This document shows positions 16,102 to 24,859 of a stretch of 64,000 nt of DNA, piece after piece. Source of the DNA: Nonomuraea sp. NEAU-A123. Lineage in GTDB: Bacteria > Actinomycetota > Actinomycetes > Streptosporangiales > Streptosporangiaceae. The notes under the pieces were generated by a model that searched no databases, was not told the DNA's origin, and saw only the letters and a list, made by a program, of their open reading frames with translations. The stretch lies in NCBI RefSeq assembly GCF_018603905.1, contig NZ_JAHFZZ010000008.1:1-64000 (forward strand), given 5' to 3'. Numbering within the stretch: the stretch's first letter is position 1; the number at the start of each line of letters is the position of its first letter. Both the position numbers and the translations under genes were made by a program.

Positions 16102-18228
16102 GTGAAGGTGGGACGCGTGGTGTGGCACGCTGTCGGCGTGTCCGATCCCTCTCCCGCCGACCCCGCCCCACCCACGCGGGAGCGCGATTCCGCCGCGGAT
16201 GATGCCGTGCCCAACACCGCGGATCGGCGGATCGCGGCGGGAGCGGTGGTGCTGGCCGCGCTGTGCGTCGTGGCCTGCGGTGCCGCCACCTGGGTCGATG
16301 TGGCGACGGGGACGGTGACCCGGCCGGGGCCGCTGGACTGGGCCGTGTGGTCATCGACCGTGCCCGGCGCGGCCCTCGCGATCGCGGGAGCCGTGCTCGC
16401 GGTACGGCTGCCGCGCCACCTCATGACCTGGCTGTTGATCGGCGGCGGGGCTGTGGCCTCCGCCAACGGCCTGGCCGGCGCGTACGCGGTGCTGTCGCTG
16501 ACCCGCCACGACGGCACGCTGCCCTTCACCGCGGGCGCGTTCTACGCCGGGGCGCGGCTAGGCCCGCTGCTGAACCTGCTCCCGCTGCTCATCCTGCTGT
16601 ACTTCCCCGACGGGCGGCTGCCGTCGCCGCGCTGGCGGTGGGCCGCGTGGCTCTCGCTCGGGGCCACGGGGCTGGCCGTCCTGACGTTCTTGGCCGTCCC
16701 GTGGCGGATCGAGTTGGGGAACGGCGAGTGGCCGGGGCTCGACCTGCCGCTGCCCCCGGTTCCGGATGAGTTCTGGCGCTCCGCGCTGGCCTTGGCGCCG
16801 TTCCTGCTGGTGGTGAGCCTTCTGGTGCCGGTGGCGGCCTTCGCCTGGCGGTTCAGGGGCTCCACCGGCGTGCGGCGGGCACAGCTTCGCTGGATGCTGC
16901 TCGCGGCGCTGCTGAACATGATCCTGATCCTGGTCCCCGCCGTCGTGGACGGAGTGCCGCAGGACCTGTCCTTCGTCGTGTCGCTGCTGTCGCTCGCCGC
17001 GGCCGTCCTGATCGCGGTGAGCCGGTACCGGCTCTACGACATCGATCCGGTGCTCGGCTGGACCATGCTGTACGGCGGCCTCGCGGTCGCCGTCGTCGCG
17101 ATCGACGTACCCGTCTTCGTGGGCATGGGGGCGCTCATCGACGAGCCGGTCGCGGCGGTCCTGGCGGCGGTCGTGGTGGGGGTGGTCTACGCGCCGCTGC
17201 GGGAGCGGGTCCGGCAGTGGGTGAACCGGGTACTGGCGGGGCGGGCGGAGCCGTACGACGTGGTCTCGGTCCTGGCCCGGCGGCTTGAGGAATCCGTACG
17301 ACCCGAGGAGCTGCTGCTGGAGGCCGCCACAGCCGTGGCGGCGGCGTTCCGCTCGCCGTACGTGCGAGTCGAGCTGGACCGCGCGGACGGCCGGACCGTC
17401 GTGGTGGAGCACGGCACGCCCAGGGAGGACGTCGTCGTGCTGCCGTTCTCCTACCGCGAGGCGCTCATCGGCCGGTTCGCCCTGGTGCCGCGTGCGGGAG
17501 CGCGGCCGACCGAGTCCGACCAGCGGTTGCTGGCCGACGTGGTACGCCAGGCGGCCGCCGCCGTACGGGCGACCGCTCTGACCGAGGAGCTCCAGCACAG
17601 CCGCGAGCGCCTGGTCACCGGCGTGGCCGAAGAGCGCCGCAGGTTGCGCAGGGACCTGCACGACGGGCTGGGGCCCACGCTGGCCGCCGCCGCGCTGAAG
17701 GTGGAGGCGGCGCACAATCTGGCCGTCCGCGACACCGACGCCGCCCGGGAGGCGCTGGACCAGGTCAGGACGGACCTGGCCACGATGCTCGGCGACGTGC
17801 GGCGGCTCGTGCACGACCTGCATCCCCCGGCCCTGGACCAGTTCGGCCTGGCCGGCGCGCTGCGGCAGGCGGGCGACCGGTTCCGGGACGGCGGGCTCGC
17901 CGTGCGGGTGGAGGCGGAGGGAAACCTCGCGGGGCTGCCGGCCGCGACCGAGGTGGCGGCGTACCGGATCGTCTGCGAGGCTCTGACGAACGTCGCCCGG
18001 CACTCCGGCGCGGCCAACTGCCACGTGCACGTCGCCGTGGCCGGGAGCACGCTGGAGGTCGAGGTGACGGACGACGGGCGCGGCGTCCGCCAGGGCGCCC
18101 TCGTCGGGGTGGGCCTGGTCGGCATGCGCGAGCGCGCGGAGGAGCTGGGCGGCCGGTGCGCCGTCGAGGGTCGGCGCGGCGGCGGGACTCGGGTGCACGC
18201 GGTTCTGCCCGCTGGGGCCGCTTCATGA
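16102..18228 (+). CDS. Two-component sensor histidine kinase (NarL-partner type)
   Basis: A protein of about 708 aa with an N-terminal membrane domain of several helices (about residues 40-350), a GAF-like linker, a HisKA_3 dimerisation helix and a HATPase domain. The phosphoacceptor is His520 in RRDLHDGLGPTL. The ATP lid shows TDDGRGV and GVGLVGMRERAEELGG. It overlaps the response regulator gene by 4 bases (ATGA). The start is uncertain: a TTG at 16072, GTG at 16102 and GTG at 16138 are all in frame; I use 16102 because GGGAAGGGA precedes it. The signal is unknown, but the membrane domain and partner ABC transporter suggest envelope or peptide stress. Confidence 0.9.
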   Translation: MKVGRVVWHAVGVSDPSPADPAPPTRERDSAADDAVPNTADRRIAAGAVVLAALCVVACGAATWVDVATGTVTRPGPLDWAVWSSTVPGAALAIAGAVLAVRLPRHLMTWLLIGGGAVASANGLAGAYAVLSLTRHDGTLPFTAGAFYAGARLGPLLNLLPLLILLYFPDGRLPSPRWRWAAWLSLGATGLAVLTFLAVPWRIELGNGEWPGLDLPLPPVPDEFWRSALALAPFLLVVSLLVPVAAFAWRFRGSTGVRRAQLRWMLLAALLNMILILVPAVVDGVPQDLSFVVSLLSLAAAVLIAVSRYRLYDIDPVLGWTMLYGGLAVAVVAIDVPVFVGMGALIDEPVAAVLAAVVVGVVYAPLRERVRQWVNRVLAGRAEPYDVVSVLARRLEESVRPEELLLEAATAVAAAFRSPYVRVELDRADGRTVVVEHGTPREDVVVLPFSYREALIGRFALVPRAGARPTESDQRLLADVVRQAAAAVRATALTEELQHSRERLVTGVAEERRRLRRDLHDGLGPTLAAAALKVEAAHNLAVRDTDAAREALDQVRTDLATMLGDVRRLVHDLHPPALDQFGLAGALRQAGDRFRDGGLAVRVEAEGNLAGLPAATEVAAYRIVCEALTNVARHSGAANCHVHVAVAGSTLEVEVTDDGRGVRQGALVGVGLVGMRERAEELGGRCAVEGRRGGGTRVHAVLPAGAAS

Positions 18229-18875
18229 CGCCGCGTGTACTGCTCGCCGACGACCATCCGGTGTATCGGAACGGCCTGCGCATGATGCTCGACTCCACGG
18301 GCCAGGCCGAGGTGGTGGATACCGCCGCAGATGGGGAGGAGGCGGTCGCGAAGGCCATCGAGCTCCGTCCGCAGGTCGTCGTGATGGACCTGCGGATGCC
18401 CCGGCTGGATGGAGTACAGGCCACCGAACGGATCGTCGCCGCCTGCCCGCAGACGCACGTACTGGTGCTGACGATGCACGAGGACGACGAGAGCGTGTTC
18501 GCCGCCATGCTCGCGGGCGCCCGGGGCTACCTGCTCAAAGGCGCCGACCAGGCCGAGATCCTGCGGGCGATCACGGCCGTGGCCAGCGGGGAAGTGATCT
18601 TCGGGCCGGCGCTCGCGGGGCGGGTGACGCGCTACTTCGCCCGGCTGGCCGCGGCCCGGCCGGTACGCGAGGAGCCGTTTCCTCAGCTCACGGCGCGGGA
18701 GCGGGAGATACTCGCGCTCATCGCGGCCGGCCTGTCCAACCGGGTGATCGCCGAGCGCCTGTCGCTGTCGCCGAAGACGGTGCGCAACAACGTGTCCAAT
18801 GTCTTCACCAAGTTGCAGGTCGCCGACCGCGCCCAAGCCATCATCCAGGCCCGCGAGGCCGGCCTCGGCCAGTGA
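18225..18875 (+). CDS. NarL/LuxR-type response regulator
   Basis: A 216-aa regulator. Receiver domain at residues 3-120: acidic pair D9-D10, phosphoacceptor D55 in VVVMDLRMPR, and the Lys in YLLKGAD. The LuxR-type HTH is at about 148-210 (TAREREILALIAAGLSNRVI, SPKTVRNNVSNVFTKL). Its ATG overlaps the kinase stop, so the pair is translationally coupled. The frame is open further upstream, but that extension lies inside the kinase gene. The palindromes at 16034-16093 and 18892-18910 are its probable targets. Confidence 0.94.
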   Translation: MTPRVLLADDHPVYRNGLRMMLDSTGQAEVVDTAADGEEAVAKAIELRPQVVVMDLRMPRLDGVQATERIVAACPQTHVLVLTMHEDDESVFAAMLAGARGYLLKGADQAEILRAITAVASGEVIFGPALAGRVTRYFARLAAARPVREEPFPQLTAREREILALIAAGLSNRVIAERLSLSPKTVRNNVSNVFTKLQVADRAQAIIQAREAGLGQ

Positions 18876-18891
18876 CTGGCATCCCTCTTAT

Positions 18892-18910
18892 GAGGGACCG
18901 CGGGTCCCTC
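18892..18910. promoter_or_regulatory. Perfect 19-base palindrome before the ABC exporter operon
   Basis: GAGGGACCGCGGGTCCCTC has 8-base arms that pair perfectly around GCG. The arms carry the GGGAC/GTCCC half-sites found before the kinase gene. It lies 17 bases after the response-regulator stop and 71 bases before the ATPase start. A preceding CCCTC-TTAT-GAGGG overlaps it. It could be an operator, a terminator hairpin, or both; no T-run follows, which favours an operator. Confidence 0.6.
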
Positions 18911-18980
18911 GAGTCAGCGATGGTGAAGATGGCTCGGTGGCGTGACGACCGGTGGCGTGCCGCTGCCTAGTGTGCCGTGC

Positions 18981-19910
18981 ATGGAAGCAACCATCGAGGT
19001 CGCCGGGCTGCGTAAGCGGTTCGGTCAGACCATGGCGCTGGACGGGATGTCCTTCACCGTGGAGCCGGGGCAGGTGACCGGTTTCGTCGGTCCCAACGGG
19101 GCGGGGAAGTCCACCACGATGCGGGTGATCCTCGGCCTGGACGCGGCCGACGCGGGCCGCGCGTTAGTGAGCGGGCGGCCGTACGCCAGCCTGCGCAACC
19201 CGCTGCATCACGTCGGCGCGCTGCTGGACGCCTCGGCCCTCCAGCCGAGCCGTACCGCTCGCAACCATCTGCTGTGGCTGGCCCACTCCCAAGGGTGGGG
19301 TGCCAGGCGGGTCGATGAGGTGATCGAGCAGGTCGGGCTGGGTTCGGCGGCCCGGCGCCGGGCGGGTGGTTTCTCTTTGGGGATGCGGCAGCGGCTCGGC
19401 ATCGCCGCCGCGCTGCTCGGTGACCCGCCGGTGCTGATGTTGGATGAGCCGTCCAACGGCCTGGATCCCGAGGGCATCATCTGGATGCGCGGTTTCCTGC
19501 GGTCGCTGGCCGCCGAGGGACGCGCCGTGCTGGTCTCCAGCCATCTGATGAGCGAGCTCGAGGACACCGCCGGCCACCTCGTGGTGGTGGGCCGCGGCCG
19601 GGTGATCGCCGACACCAGCGTGGCCGAGCTGATCGCCGCCGCCTCCACCGGCCGGGTCAGCCTGCGTACCACCGCCCGTTCGGAGGCGATGAGCGCGCTG
19701 GCACATGCCGGTGCCACCGTGGCCGCCACCGACCGCGACACCCTGACCGTGACCGGCCTGGCGGCCGAACACATCGTGGCCCTGCTCACCCGGGATGCGG
19801 TGCCCTTCTCCGAGGTCACCGCGCACCGCGCCACGCTGGAGGACGCGTATTTGGATCTGACCCGCGACACGGTCGAATTCCGCGCCGGCGAGCAGGAGGC
19901 CACGCGATGA
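18981..19910 (+). CDS. ABC exporter ATP-binding protein
   Basis: A 309-aa CcmA/DrrA-like ATPase. Walker A GPNGAGKST is at residues 37-45, the signature is FSLGMRQR, Walker B VLMLDEPSNGLD, and the switch His is in SSHLMSELED. The last 90 residues form the C-terminal domain common in drug and peptide exporters (VTGLAAEHIVALL, TLEDAYLDLTRDTVEF). An alternative GTG at 18942 would add 13 residues; I chose the ATG because homologs begin with ATIEVAGLRKRFG. It overlaps the permease gene by 4 bases. It probably works with the permease in resistance or envelope homeostasis under control of the kinase pair. Confidence 0.92.
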   Translation: MEATIEVAGLRKRFGQTMALDGMSFTVEPGQVTGFVGPNGAGKSTTMRVILGLDAADAGRALVSGRPYASLRNPLHHVGALLDASALQPSRTARNHLLWLAHSQGWGARRVDEVIEQVGLGSAARRRAGGFSLGMRQRLGIAAALLGDPPVLMLDEPSNGLDPEGIIWMRGFLRSLAAEGRAVLVSSHLMSELEDTAGHLVVVGRGRVIADTSVAELIAAASTGRVSLRTTARSEAMSALAHAGATVAATDRDTLTVTGLAAEHIVALLTRDAVPFSEVTAHRATLEDAYLDLTRDTVEFRAGEQEATR

Positions 19911-21463
19911 GCACCATCACCCCGTACCGCTCCCCCTTGCGGGCCGGTCGCGACGGGTTCGCGCAACTTCTGCGCGCCGAATGGACCAAGTTCCGGACGG
20001 TCCGCGGCTGGGTGTTCATCGCGACGGCCGCGGCACTGGTCACCGTACTGCTCGGACTGGGCTTCTCGGCGATCAGCCATTCCTCGTGCAGCGAGGGTCC
20101 GATCGAGGTCGCCTGCCCCACCCCTCCGCTGGGACCGGACGGCGAAGCGGTGAACGACAGGTTCTACTTCGTCAACCGGTCACTGACCGGCGACGGCAGC
20201 ATCACCGCCCGCCTGACCTCCATGTCCGGCATCATCACCTACCCTCCGCCCAACCACGACAAGATCGTCCCCGGACTCGTGCCGTGGGCGAAGGCCGGGC
20301 TGATCATCAAGCAGAACACCAAGCAGGGATCGCCGTACGCCGCCGTGATGGTCACCGCCGGCCACGGGGTGCGGATGCAGCACAACTTCACCCACGACAC
20401 GGGTGGCCTCTCGGCGACGTTCCCGCGCTGGCTGCGATTGACCCGCTCCGGCGACATCGTCACCGGCTACGAATCGGCCGACGGCAAGCAGTGGACCAAG
20501 GTCGGCACCGCTGACATGACCGGGCTGCCGGACACCGTACGCATCGGGCTGTTCGCCAACTCACCGGGCGACCTGACAGTGGAGCAAGGCTCGCTCGGCG
20601 GGAGCAACACCCAACTGCGCTTCACCCAGACCAGCGCCGTCTTCGACCAGGTCAGCGTGCAGGGCGACGTACCCCGTGGCGCGTGGAGCCGCGACGATGT
20701 GGGAGCCCACGGAATGACCGACTGGGAGCGCTACCAACGGGCGAACGGGCTCGTCGAGTCCGGCGGCACGCTCACCGTGAGCGGGACCGGCGACATCGCG
20801 CCCAGCAGCGACGGCCAGTCCATCGAGCGCACCCTCATCGGCGCGCTGGCCGGGCTGATCGCGGTGCTGGTCGTGGCGGTGCTGTTCATCACCGCCGAAT
20901 ACCGGCGGGGCCTGATCCGCACCAGCCTGCTCGCCAGCCCGCGGCGCGGCCGGGTGCTGGCGGCCAAGGCCACCGTGATCGGCCTGGTCACCTTCACCGC
21001 CGGACTGGTCAGCGCCGCCGTGACGGTGCCGATCTGCACGCGGATCCTGCGCGCCAACGGCCACCACACCCTGCCGGTGAGTTCACTCACCGAGCTGCGG
21101 GTGATCGTCGGCACCGGGGCGCTGTTCGCCGCCGCCGCCGTCTTCGCCTTGGGCCTGGGCGCGTTGTTCCGGCGCACCGCCGTGGCGATCACCGTCGCCA
21201 TCGCGACGATCCTGCTGCCCTACCTTTTGGCCACCGTTTCCGGTCTGCCTCTGGGTGTGTCGCAGTGGCTGCTGCGGCTCACTCCGGCCGCCGGGTTCGC
21301 CATCCAGCAGAGCGTCCAGGAGTATCCGCAGGTGCTCGCCTACTATGCGCCGCAGATGGGCTATTTCCCGCTGGCGCCGTGGGCCGGCCTCGCCGTACTG
21401 GGCGGGTACGCTGCGCTCGCCCTCGGCCTGGCCGTCCTCCGGGTACGTCAGAAAGACGCTTGA
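19907..21463 (+). CDS. ABC exporter permease with extracytoplasmic DUF1349-like insert
   Basis: A 518-aa membrane protein. One helix at about residues 34-57 follows the LLRAEWTKFRTVRGW amphipathic start. Between it and the remaining five or so helices (about 300-515) lies an insert of some 200 residues, probably outside the membrane. That insert resembles DUF1349/concanavalin-like folds: FYFVNRSLTGDGSITARLTS, WAKAGLIIKQNTK, SPYAAVMVTAGHGVRMQHNF, WLRLTRSGDIVTGYESADGK and RIGLFANSPG. Ordinary ABC-2 permeases of this type lack it. It may bind a glycan or the exported substrate. The gene is coupled to the ATPase by an ATGA overlap. Confidence 0.9.
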   Translation: MSTITPYRSPLRAGRDGFAQLLRAEWTKFRTVRGWVFIATAAALVTVLLGLGFSAISHSSCSEGPIEVACPTPPLGPDGEAVNDRFYFVNRSLTGDGSITARLTSMSGIITYPPPNHDKIVPGLVPWAKAGLIIKQNTKQGSPYAAVMVTAGHGVRMQHNFTHDTGGLSATFPRWLRLTRSGDIVTGYESADGKQWTKVGTADMTGLPDTVRIGLFANSPGDLTVEQGSLGGSNTQLRFTQTSAVFDQVSVQGDVPRGAWSRDDVGAHGMTDWERYQRANGLVESGGTLTVSGTGDIAPSSDGQSIERTLIGALAGLIAVLVVAVLFITAEYRRGLIRTSLLASPRRGRVLAAKATVIGLVTFTAGLVSAAVTVPICTRILRANGHHTLPVSSLTELRVIVGTGALFAAAAVFALGLGALFRRTAVAITVAIATILLPYLLATVSGLPLGVSQWLLRLTPAAGFAIQQSVQEYPQVLAYYAPQMGYFPLAPWAGLAVLGGYAALALGLAVLRVRQKDA

Positions 21464-21599
21464 CCTGCTTTGCCGGGGCGGGCGGCCCGGGGTCGGGGTT
21501 TGGGCTGATCAGCGATCGTTATCTAGGGTTGTCAAGCAACGATGCCGGTCAACGGCATGAAGGTCGTAGAGGCACGTTGGGCAAGTGGCCGGCTGACCA

Positions 21600-21890
21600 C
21601 TACTGGTCCTGACTCACCACGAGGGTCGTCCGCCGACGGGGCGCACTCCTGGAACACGCCCTGCAGCAAACGGGCCCTTGCCCGGTGAGCTGGTTAAGGG
21701 ACAGGTCGAGTGAGGTGAGGGCGGCGAGGTCCCGCACCGACTCCCGAACCCGACGAAGCCGACGATGGGACAGGTCCGATATCGTGGCACCACTCACTCG
21801 GACCGCCTCGACCGCCTGATCAACTGTTGCCCGCACCCGGGCTCCTTCCCGCCACGTCGGAACACCTCGACATGCATCAATGGTGATCAA
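21600..21890 (-). pseudogene. Possible leucine-rich-repeat gene fragment
   Basis: A short frame contains RESVRDLAALTSLDLSLNQLTG, a recognisable bacterial leucine-rich repeat, with one weaker unit before it (ATISDLSHRRLRRV). Both ends are non-repetitive and no neighbouring repeat can be traced. It looks like a relic of a larger LRR protein; a genuine small gene is possible. The rest of the 21464-22154 gap shows nothing convincing: GC-rich sequence directly after the permease and short frames with no plausible product. Confidence 0.35.
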
Positions 21891-22154
21891 CCCACCGATC
21901 TCTCCAACGCTCCCTCAGCCTCACCGTCAGACCGTCGGATAGCCCCCGGTGCCGCGCGGTCGATGCCGGTGGCCGGGGAGGCGCTGGTGTCCAAAGAGGT
22001 GGGGCGACCGGTTTCCCTTTGCCATGGTGGCGACCTTGGAAGGCTCGCTCATGGTCCTGCGTCCACGCGCGATGCCTTCGCTGACCGACGAGGACGCGGT
22101 CTGATCGCGCTCCCGCAAACCTCGGTGAAGTAACGAGTCCAGGAGTTGTTCGTA

Positions 22155-22775
22155 TCAGGTACGCGGCCAGTGCCGTAGGGCCATGTCGGCCACCATGTGG
22201 AGGTCGTCGCGGGTGGCGCCACCGGCGGCCTGAACGGCGATGCCGTTGGCCACGGTCATGAGGTATCGGGCGAGCAGGCCGGGATCGGTCCCCGCCGGCA
22301 GGTCGCCCTCATCGACGGCCCGCTGGAACCGCTCCCGTAGGAGCGAGATGCCGTTGTCGCGCCAGGCTGCCAACGTGTCCCGGGCGCTGAGACCGGCCTC
22401 GCCCGCCGCCAGGGAACCTTGGACGCCGAGGCACCCGGCGGGACAGCCGGGACTGGTGGTGGCCCGGACAGAACCGTTGAGGAACGCTGTGGCCACCTGC
22501 CACGCCGTCGACTCCTCCAGGGCCCGCGGGACGTACGCGGCGGGGCCGTCGGTGTAACGCTGCAGGGCCTGGTGAAACAGGTCTTCTTTGCTGCCGAAGG
22601 CGGCGTACATGCTGGTGCGGCTGATACCCATGGCGTTGGTCAGGTCGGTGAGGCTGGCGCCCTCGTAGCCCTGCTCCCAGAAGACCCGCATGGCCTGGTC
22701 GAGCGCCTTTTCGACGTCGAAGCCGCGTGGCCGGCCGATCGGCGCCTTCCTCTGGGTGTTCACGTGATCGATCAT
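22155..22775 (-). CDS. TetR family transcriptional regulator
   Basis: A 206-aa repressor. The N-terminal HTH is at residues 15-60: RGFDVEKALDQAMRVFWEQG, then ASLTDLTNAMGISRTSMYAAFGSKEDLF, the standard TetR three-helix unit. The C-terminal ligand domain (TetR_C_16-like) contains SPGCPAGCLGVQG, a Cys-rich signature common in regulators of this subgroup next to oxidoreductases. It is divergent from the SDR gene, and two copies of a TGTACCGANCGGTGC site lie between them. It most probably represses both itself and the SDR. Confidence 0.92.
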   Translation of the reverse strand: MIDHVNTQRKAPIGRPRGFDVEKALDQAMRVFWEQGYEGASLTDLTNAMGISRTSMYAAFGSKEDLFHQALQRYTDGPAAYVPRALEESTAWQVATAFLNGSVRATTSPGCPAGCLGVQGSLAAGEAGLSARDTLAAWRDNGISLLRERFQRAVDEGDLPAGTDPGLLARYLMTVANGIAVQAAGGATRDDLHMVADMALRHWPRT

Positions 22776-22783
22776 ACCCCTTC

Positions 22784-22835
22784 TGTACCGAACGGTGCGG
22801 AACTGCTATCGTCCACTTCAGCACCGATCGGTACA
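22784..22835. promoter_or_regulatory. Paired TetR operators between tetR and SDR genes
   Basis: TGTACCGAACGGTGC (22784-22798) and, in the opposite orientation, GCACCGATCGGTACA (22821-22835) are the same 15-base partially palindromic site with one mismatch. Their mirror arrangement in a 81-base divergent gap fits control of both promoters by the TetR protein. Confidence 0.72.
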
Positions 22836-22856
22836 GATTTCTATTGAGGTGAAAGC

Positions 22857-23606
22857 ATGGGACAGTTGGCAGGCAAGACCGCCGTCGTCACCGGCGGCGG
22901 AACCGGGATCGGTCTGGCCACCGCCATACGGCTGGCGGCCGAAGGCGCGCACGTCTTTATCACCGGCCGCCGAAAGACGGTCCTTGACGCGGCGGTGGAG
23001 CGCATAGGCCCGGCGGCGGTGACCGCCGTACAGGGCGACATCTCGGACCTGGCCGACCTGGACCGGCTCTATGCCGCGGTCCGGGCTCGGGGCCGGGGCC
23101 TGGACGTGCTGTTCGCTAACGCCGCCGCCGCGTCGTTCGCGACGCTGGAGCAGGTCACCGAGGAGCACTTCGACGAGACCTTCGGCGTCAACGTCCGGGG
23201 CACCTTGTTCACGGTGCAGAAGGCACTGCCGCTGCTCAACGACGGCGCATCGGTGATCCTGAACAGCTCGGTGCGAGCCGGTGACGGTGTCGCGGCGTTC
23301 GGCGCGTACGCGGCCTCCAAGGCGGCGATCCGGTCCTTCGCCCGGACCTGGGCCAACGAGCTCAAGGGCCGGAACATCCGGGTCAACGCGATCTCCCCGG
23401 GCACCATCGACACCCCTGGACTCGACGGCGTGGTCGCGACGGAGGACACGCCCGTCACCAAGTCGGATTTCGCCGCAGCCATCCCACTCGGCCGGATCGG
23501 ACGCCCGGACGAGGTCGCCAATGTGGTGGCTTTCCTCGCTTCCGACCAGGGCAGCTTCTTCCTCGGCGCCAACTTGGTCGTTGACGGGGGCGAAGTGCAC
23601 ATCTAA
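22857..23606 (+). CDS. SDR family NAD(P)-dependent oxidoreductase
   Basis: A 249-aa classical short-chain dehydrogenase. Nucleotide-binding motif TGGGTGIG is at residues 12-19, NAA at about 88, catalytic Ser in ILNSSVRAG, and YAASK with the catalytic Tyr/Lys. The C-terminus ends in SFFLGANLVVDGGEVHI. The Arg pair in ITGRRK suggests NADP preference. GAGGTGA precedes the ATG by 5 bases. Members of this group next to such TetR regulators reduce xenobiotic or quinone-like carbonyls; the substrate here is unknown. Confidence 0.92.
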   Translation: MGQLAGKTAVVTGGGTGIGLATAIRLAAEGAHVFITGRRKTVLDAAVERIGPAAVTAVQGDISDLADLDRLYAAVRARGRGLDVLFANAAAASFATLEQVTEEHFDETFGVNVRGTLFTVQKALPLLNDGASVILNSSVRAGDGVAAFGAYAASKAAIRSFARTWANELKGRNIRVNAISPGTIDTPGLDGVVATEDTPVTKSDFAAAIPLGRIGRPDEVANVVAFLASDQGSFFLGANLVVDGGEVHI

Positions 23607-23626
23607 CGGGCGTCGTCCTGTCTGAT

Positions 23627-23660
23627 CCCGGCCAATTGTTCGTCCTCGGCTTCGCCTGCG
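23627..23660. repeat. 34-base dispersed repeat, copy 1
   Basis: The sequence beginning CCCGGCCAATTGTTCGTCCT recurs at 30687-30720 with two mismatches in 34 bases. Here it lies just past the SDR stop, between that gene and the decayed regulator. It contains CAATTG but no long inverted repeat. Origin unknown; it may mark ends of a mobile or recombined segment. Confidence 0.7.
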
Positions 23661-23733
23661 GGCGCCGCATCTTGACCCGCTCCTCCCAGCGGCGCGGCAG
23701 GGGTCGGCGGTGGTGGTGGTGGGGGCGAACGGC

Positions 23734-24792
23734 TCAGGTTCCGGCCAGCACCAGGGCGAGCCGGTCCGCGCCCGTACTGGTCGGATGATGGCGTACCAGT
23801 TCGATGGCCAGGCCGCGGATACTGGCGCGGTCGCGCACCTCGGCGCGGGCGTGCCCGTGTGCGGCCAGTAGAGCGCCGATGGCCCGGCTGGGATTGTCGG
23901 CCTGCGCCCAGACACGGGCCAGGTCGGTGAACAGCCGCGCCCGCCGTTCAGGGGTTGGGAACTGGGCAGGGTGCAGGCCCTGCCCGGCGCGCATCGCGGC
24001 TCCGGGCTCGCCGAGTGCCCAATGCACACCCACTCGGTACAGAGCGACCTGGGCCGGGGTGACGGCGAACCGGTTCGCGGCGGGCAACTCGTGCGACACG
24101 GTCCGTGCGGCACGGGCGGCTTCCGCGATCAGCTCGATGGCCCGGTCGCGGTCGCCGGCCTGGGCGGCGTTGTAGGCCGAGGTTCACAAGATCTGCGCCA
24201 GCGTGTTCGCCGCGGCGGCCGTGCGCAGACCGCTGTTGTCGAGCCGGGTGGCCGCCGCGTACGTAACCTGTTCGGCGAGCTCCCTGTGGCCCTGGTGGCG
24301 CAGCACGATGCCGCAGGACCGGGCGGCCATCGCCTGGGCGACCGGGTCGCCGGACAGGGTGGCGTAGGTGGCGCCCCGATCGGCGGTGATGCGGCTGGCC
24401 TGCAGACGGCCGACCTTCTGCAACGCCTCGGACGCCAGGTCGTAGCAGCCTGCCAGCAGGGCGAGGTGGCGTTCGTCGCTCGGCGCGCGATCCAGCACAT
24501 CGTGCCCCGCCGAAAGCAGGCCGGGCAGACCGCGCAGAAAGGCGGTCAAGTCTCCGGTGTCGAATCGCAACCGGGCCTGGCCCAGCAGGCTCGCCACCTC
24601 ACTGGCGGAGGCCGCGGCCTTGGGCGCAGGCAACACCGCCAGCGCCTCCTCGACTTTGGCCAGCAGGGCGGCGGGCACCGCGAGGCCGGCTCCGATCAGC
24701 AAACTGCGTCGTCGCACCGGATCATCCTCCCCACCCGCGCTTGCAGCCACACTATGACCGTCGAGCGGCAAGAACCGGGGTTCGACGGACAT
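23734..24792 (-). pseudogene. Decayed TPR-containing XRE-type regulator (nonsense mutation, N-terminus missing)
   Basis: The reading frame from 24792 encodes the C-terminal, TPR-like half of an actinobacterial XRE-type regulator (VRRRSLLIGAGLAVPAALL, LPGLLSAGHDVLDRAPSDER). A TGA at 24184-24186 interrupts it. The same frame continues immediately with TSAYNAAQAGDRDRAIELIA and on to the natural end at 23734, so a single base change is the likeliest cause. The DNA-binding domain that should precede MSVEPRF is absent; the adjoining DNA belongs to the aldo/keto reductase gene. It is therefore broken twice and probably not functional. Readthrough of the TGA is the only alternative and seems unlikely. 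Confidence 0.82.
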
Positions 24793-24859
24793 CGGCGCAG
24801 TCCATCGGCAGCTGCCCCGGCCCAGGCGACCGTACGGCTCCTGAACCGGAGAACGGTCG

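Noticed and set aside
21464..21500. GC-rich hairpin after the ABC permease as a terminator
   Set aside because: Arms pair imperfectly and no T-run follows, so it is not distinguishable from background.
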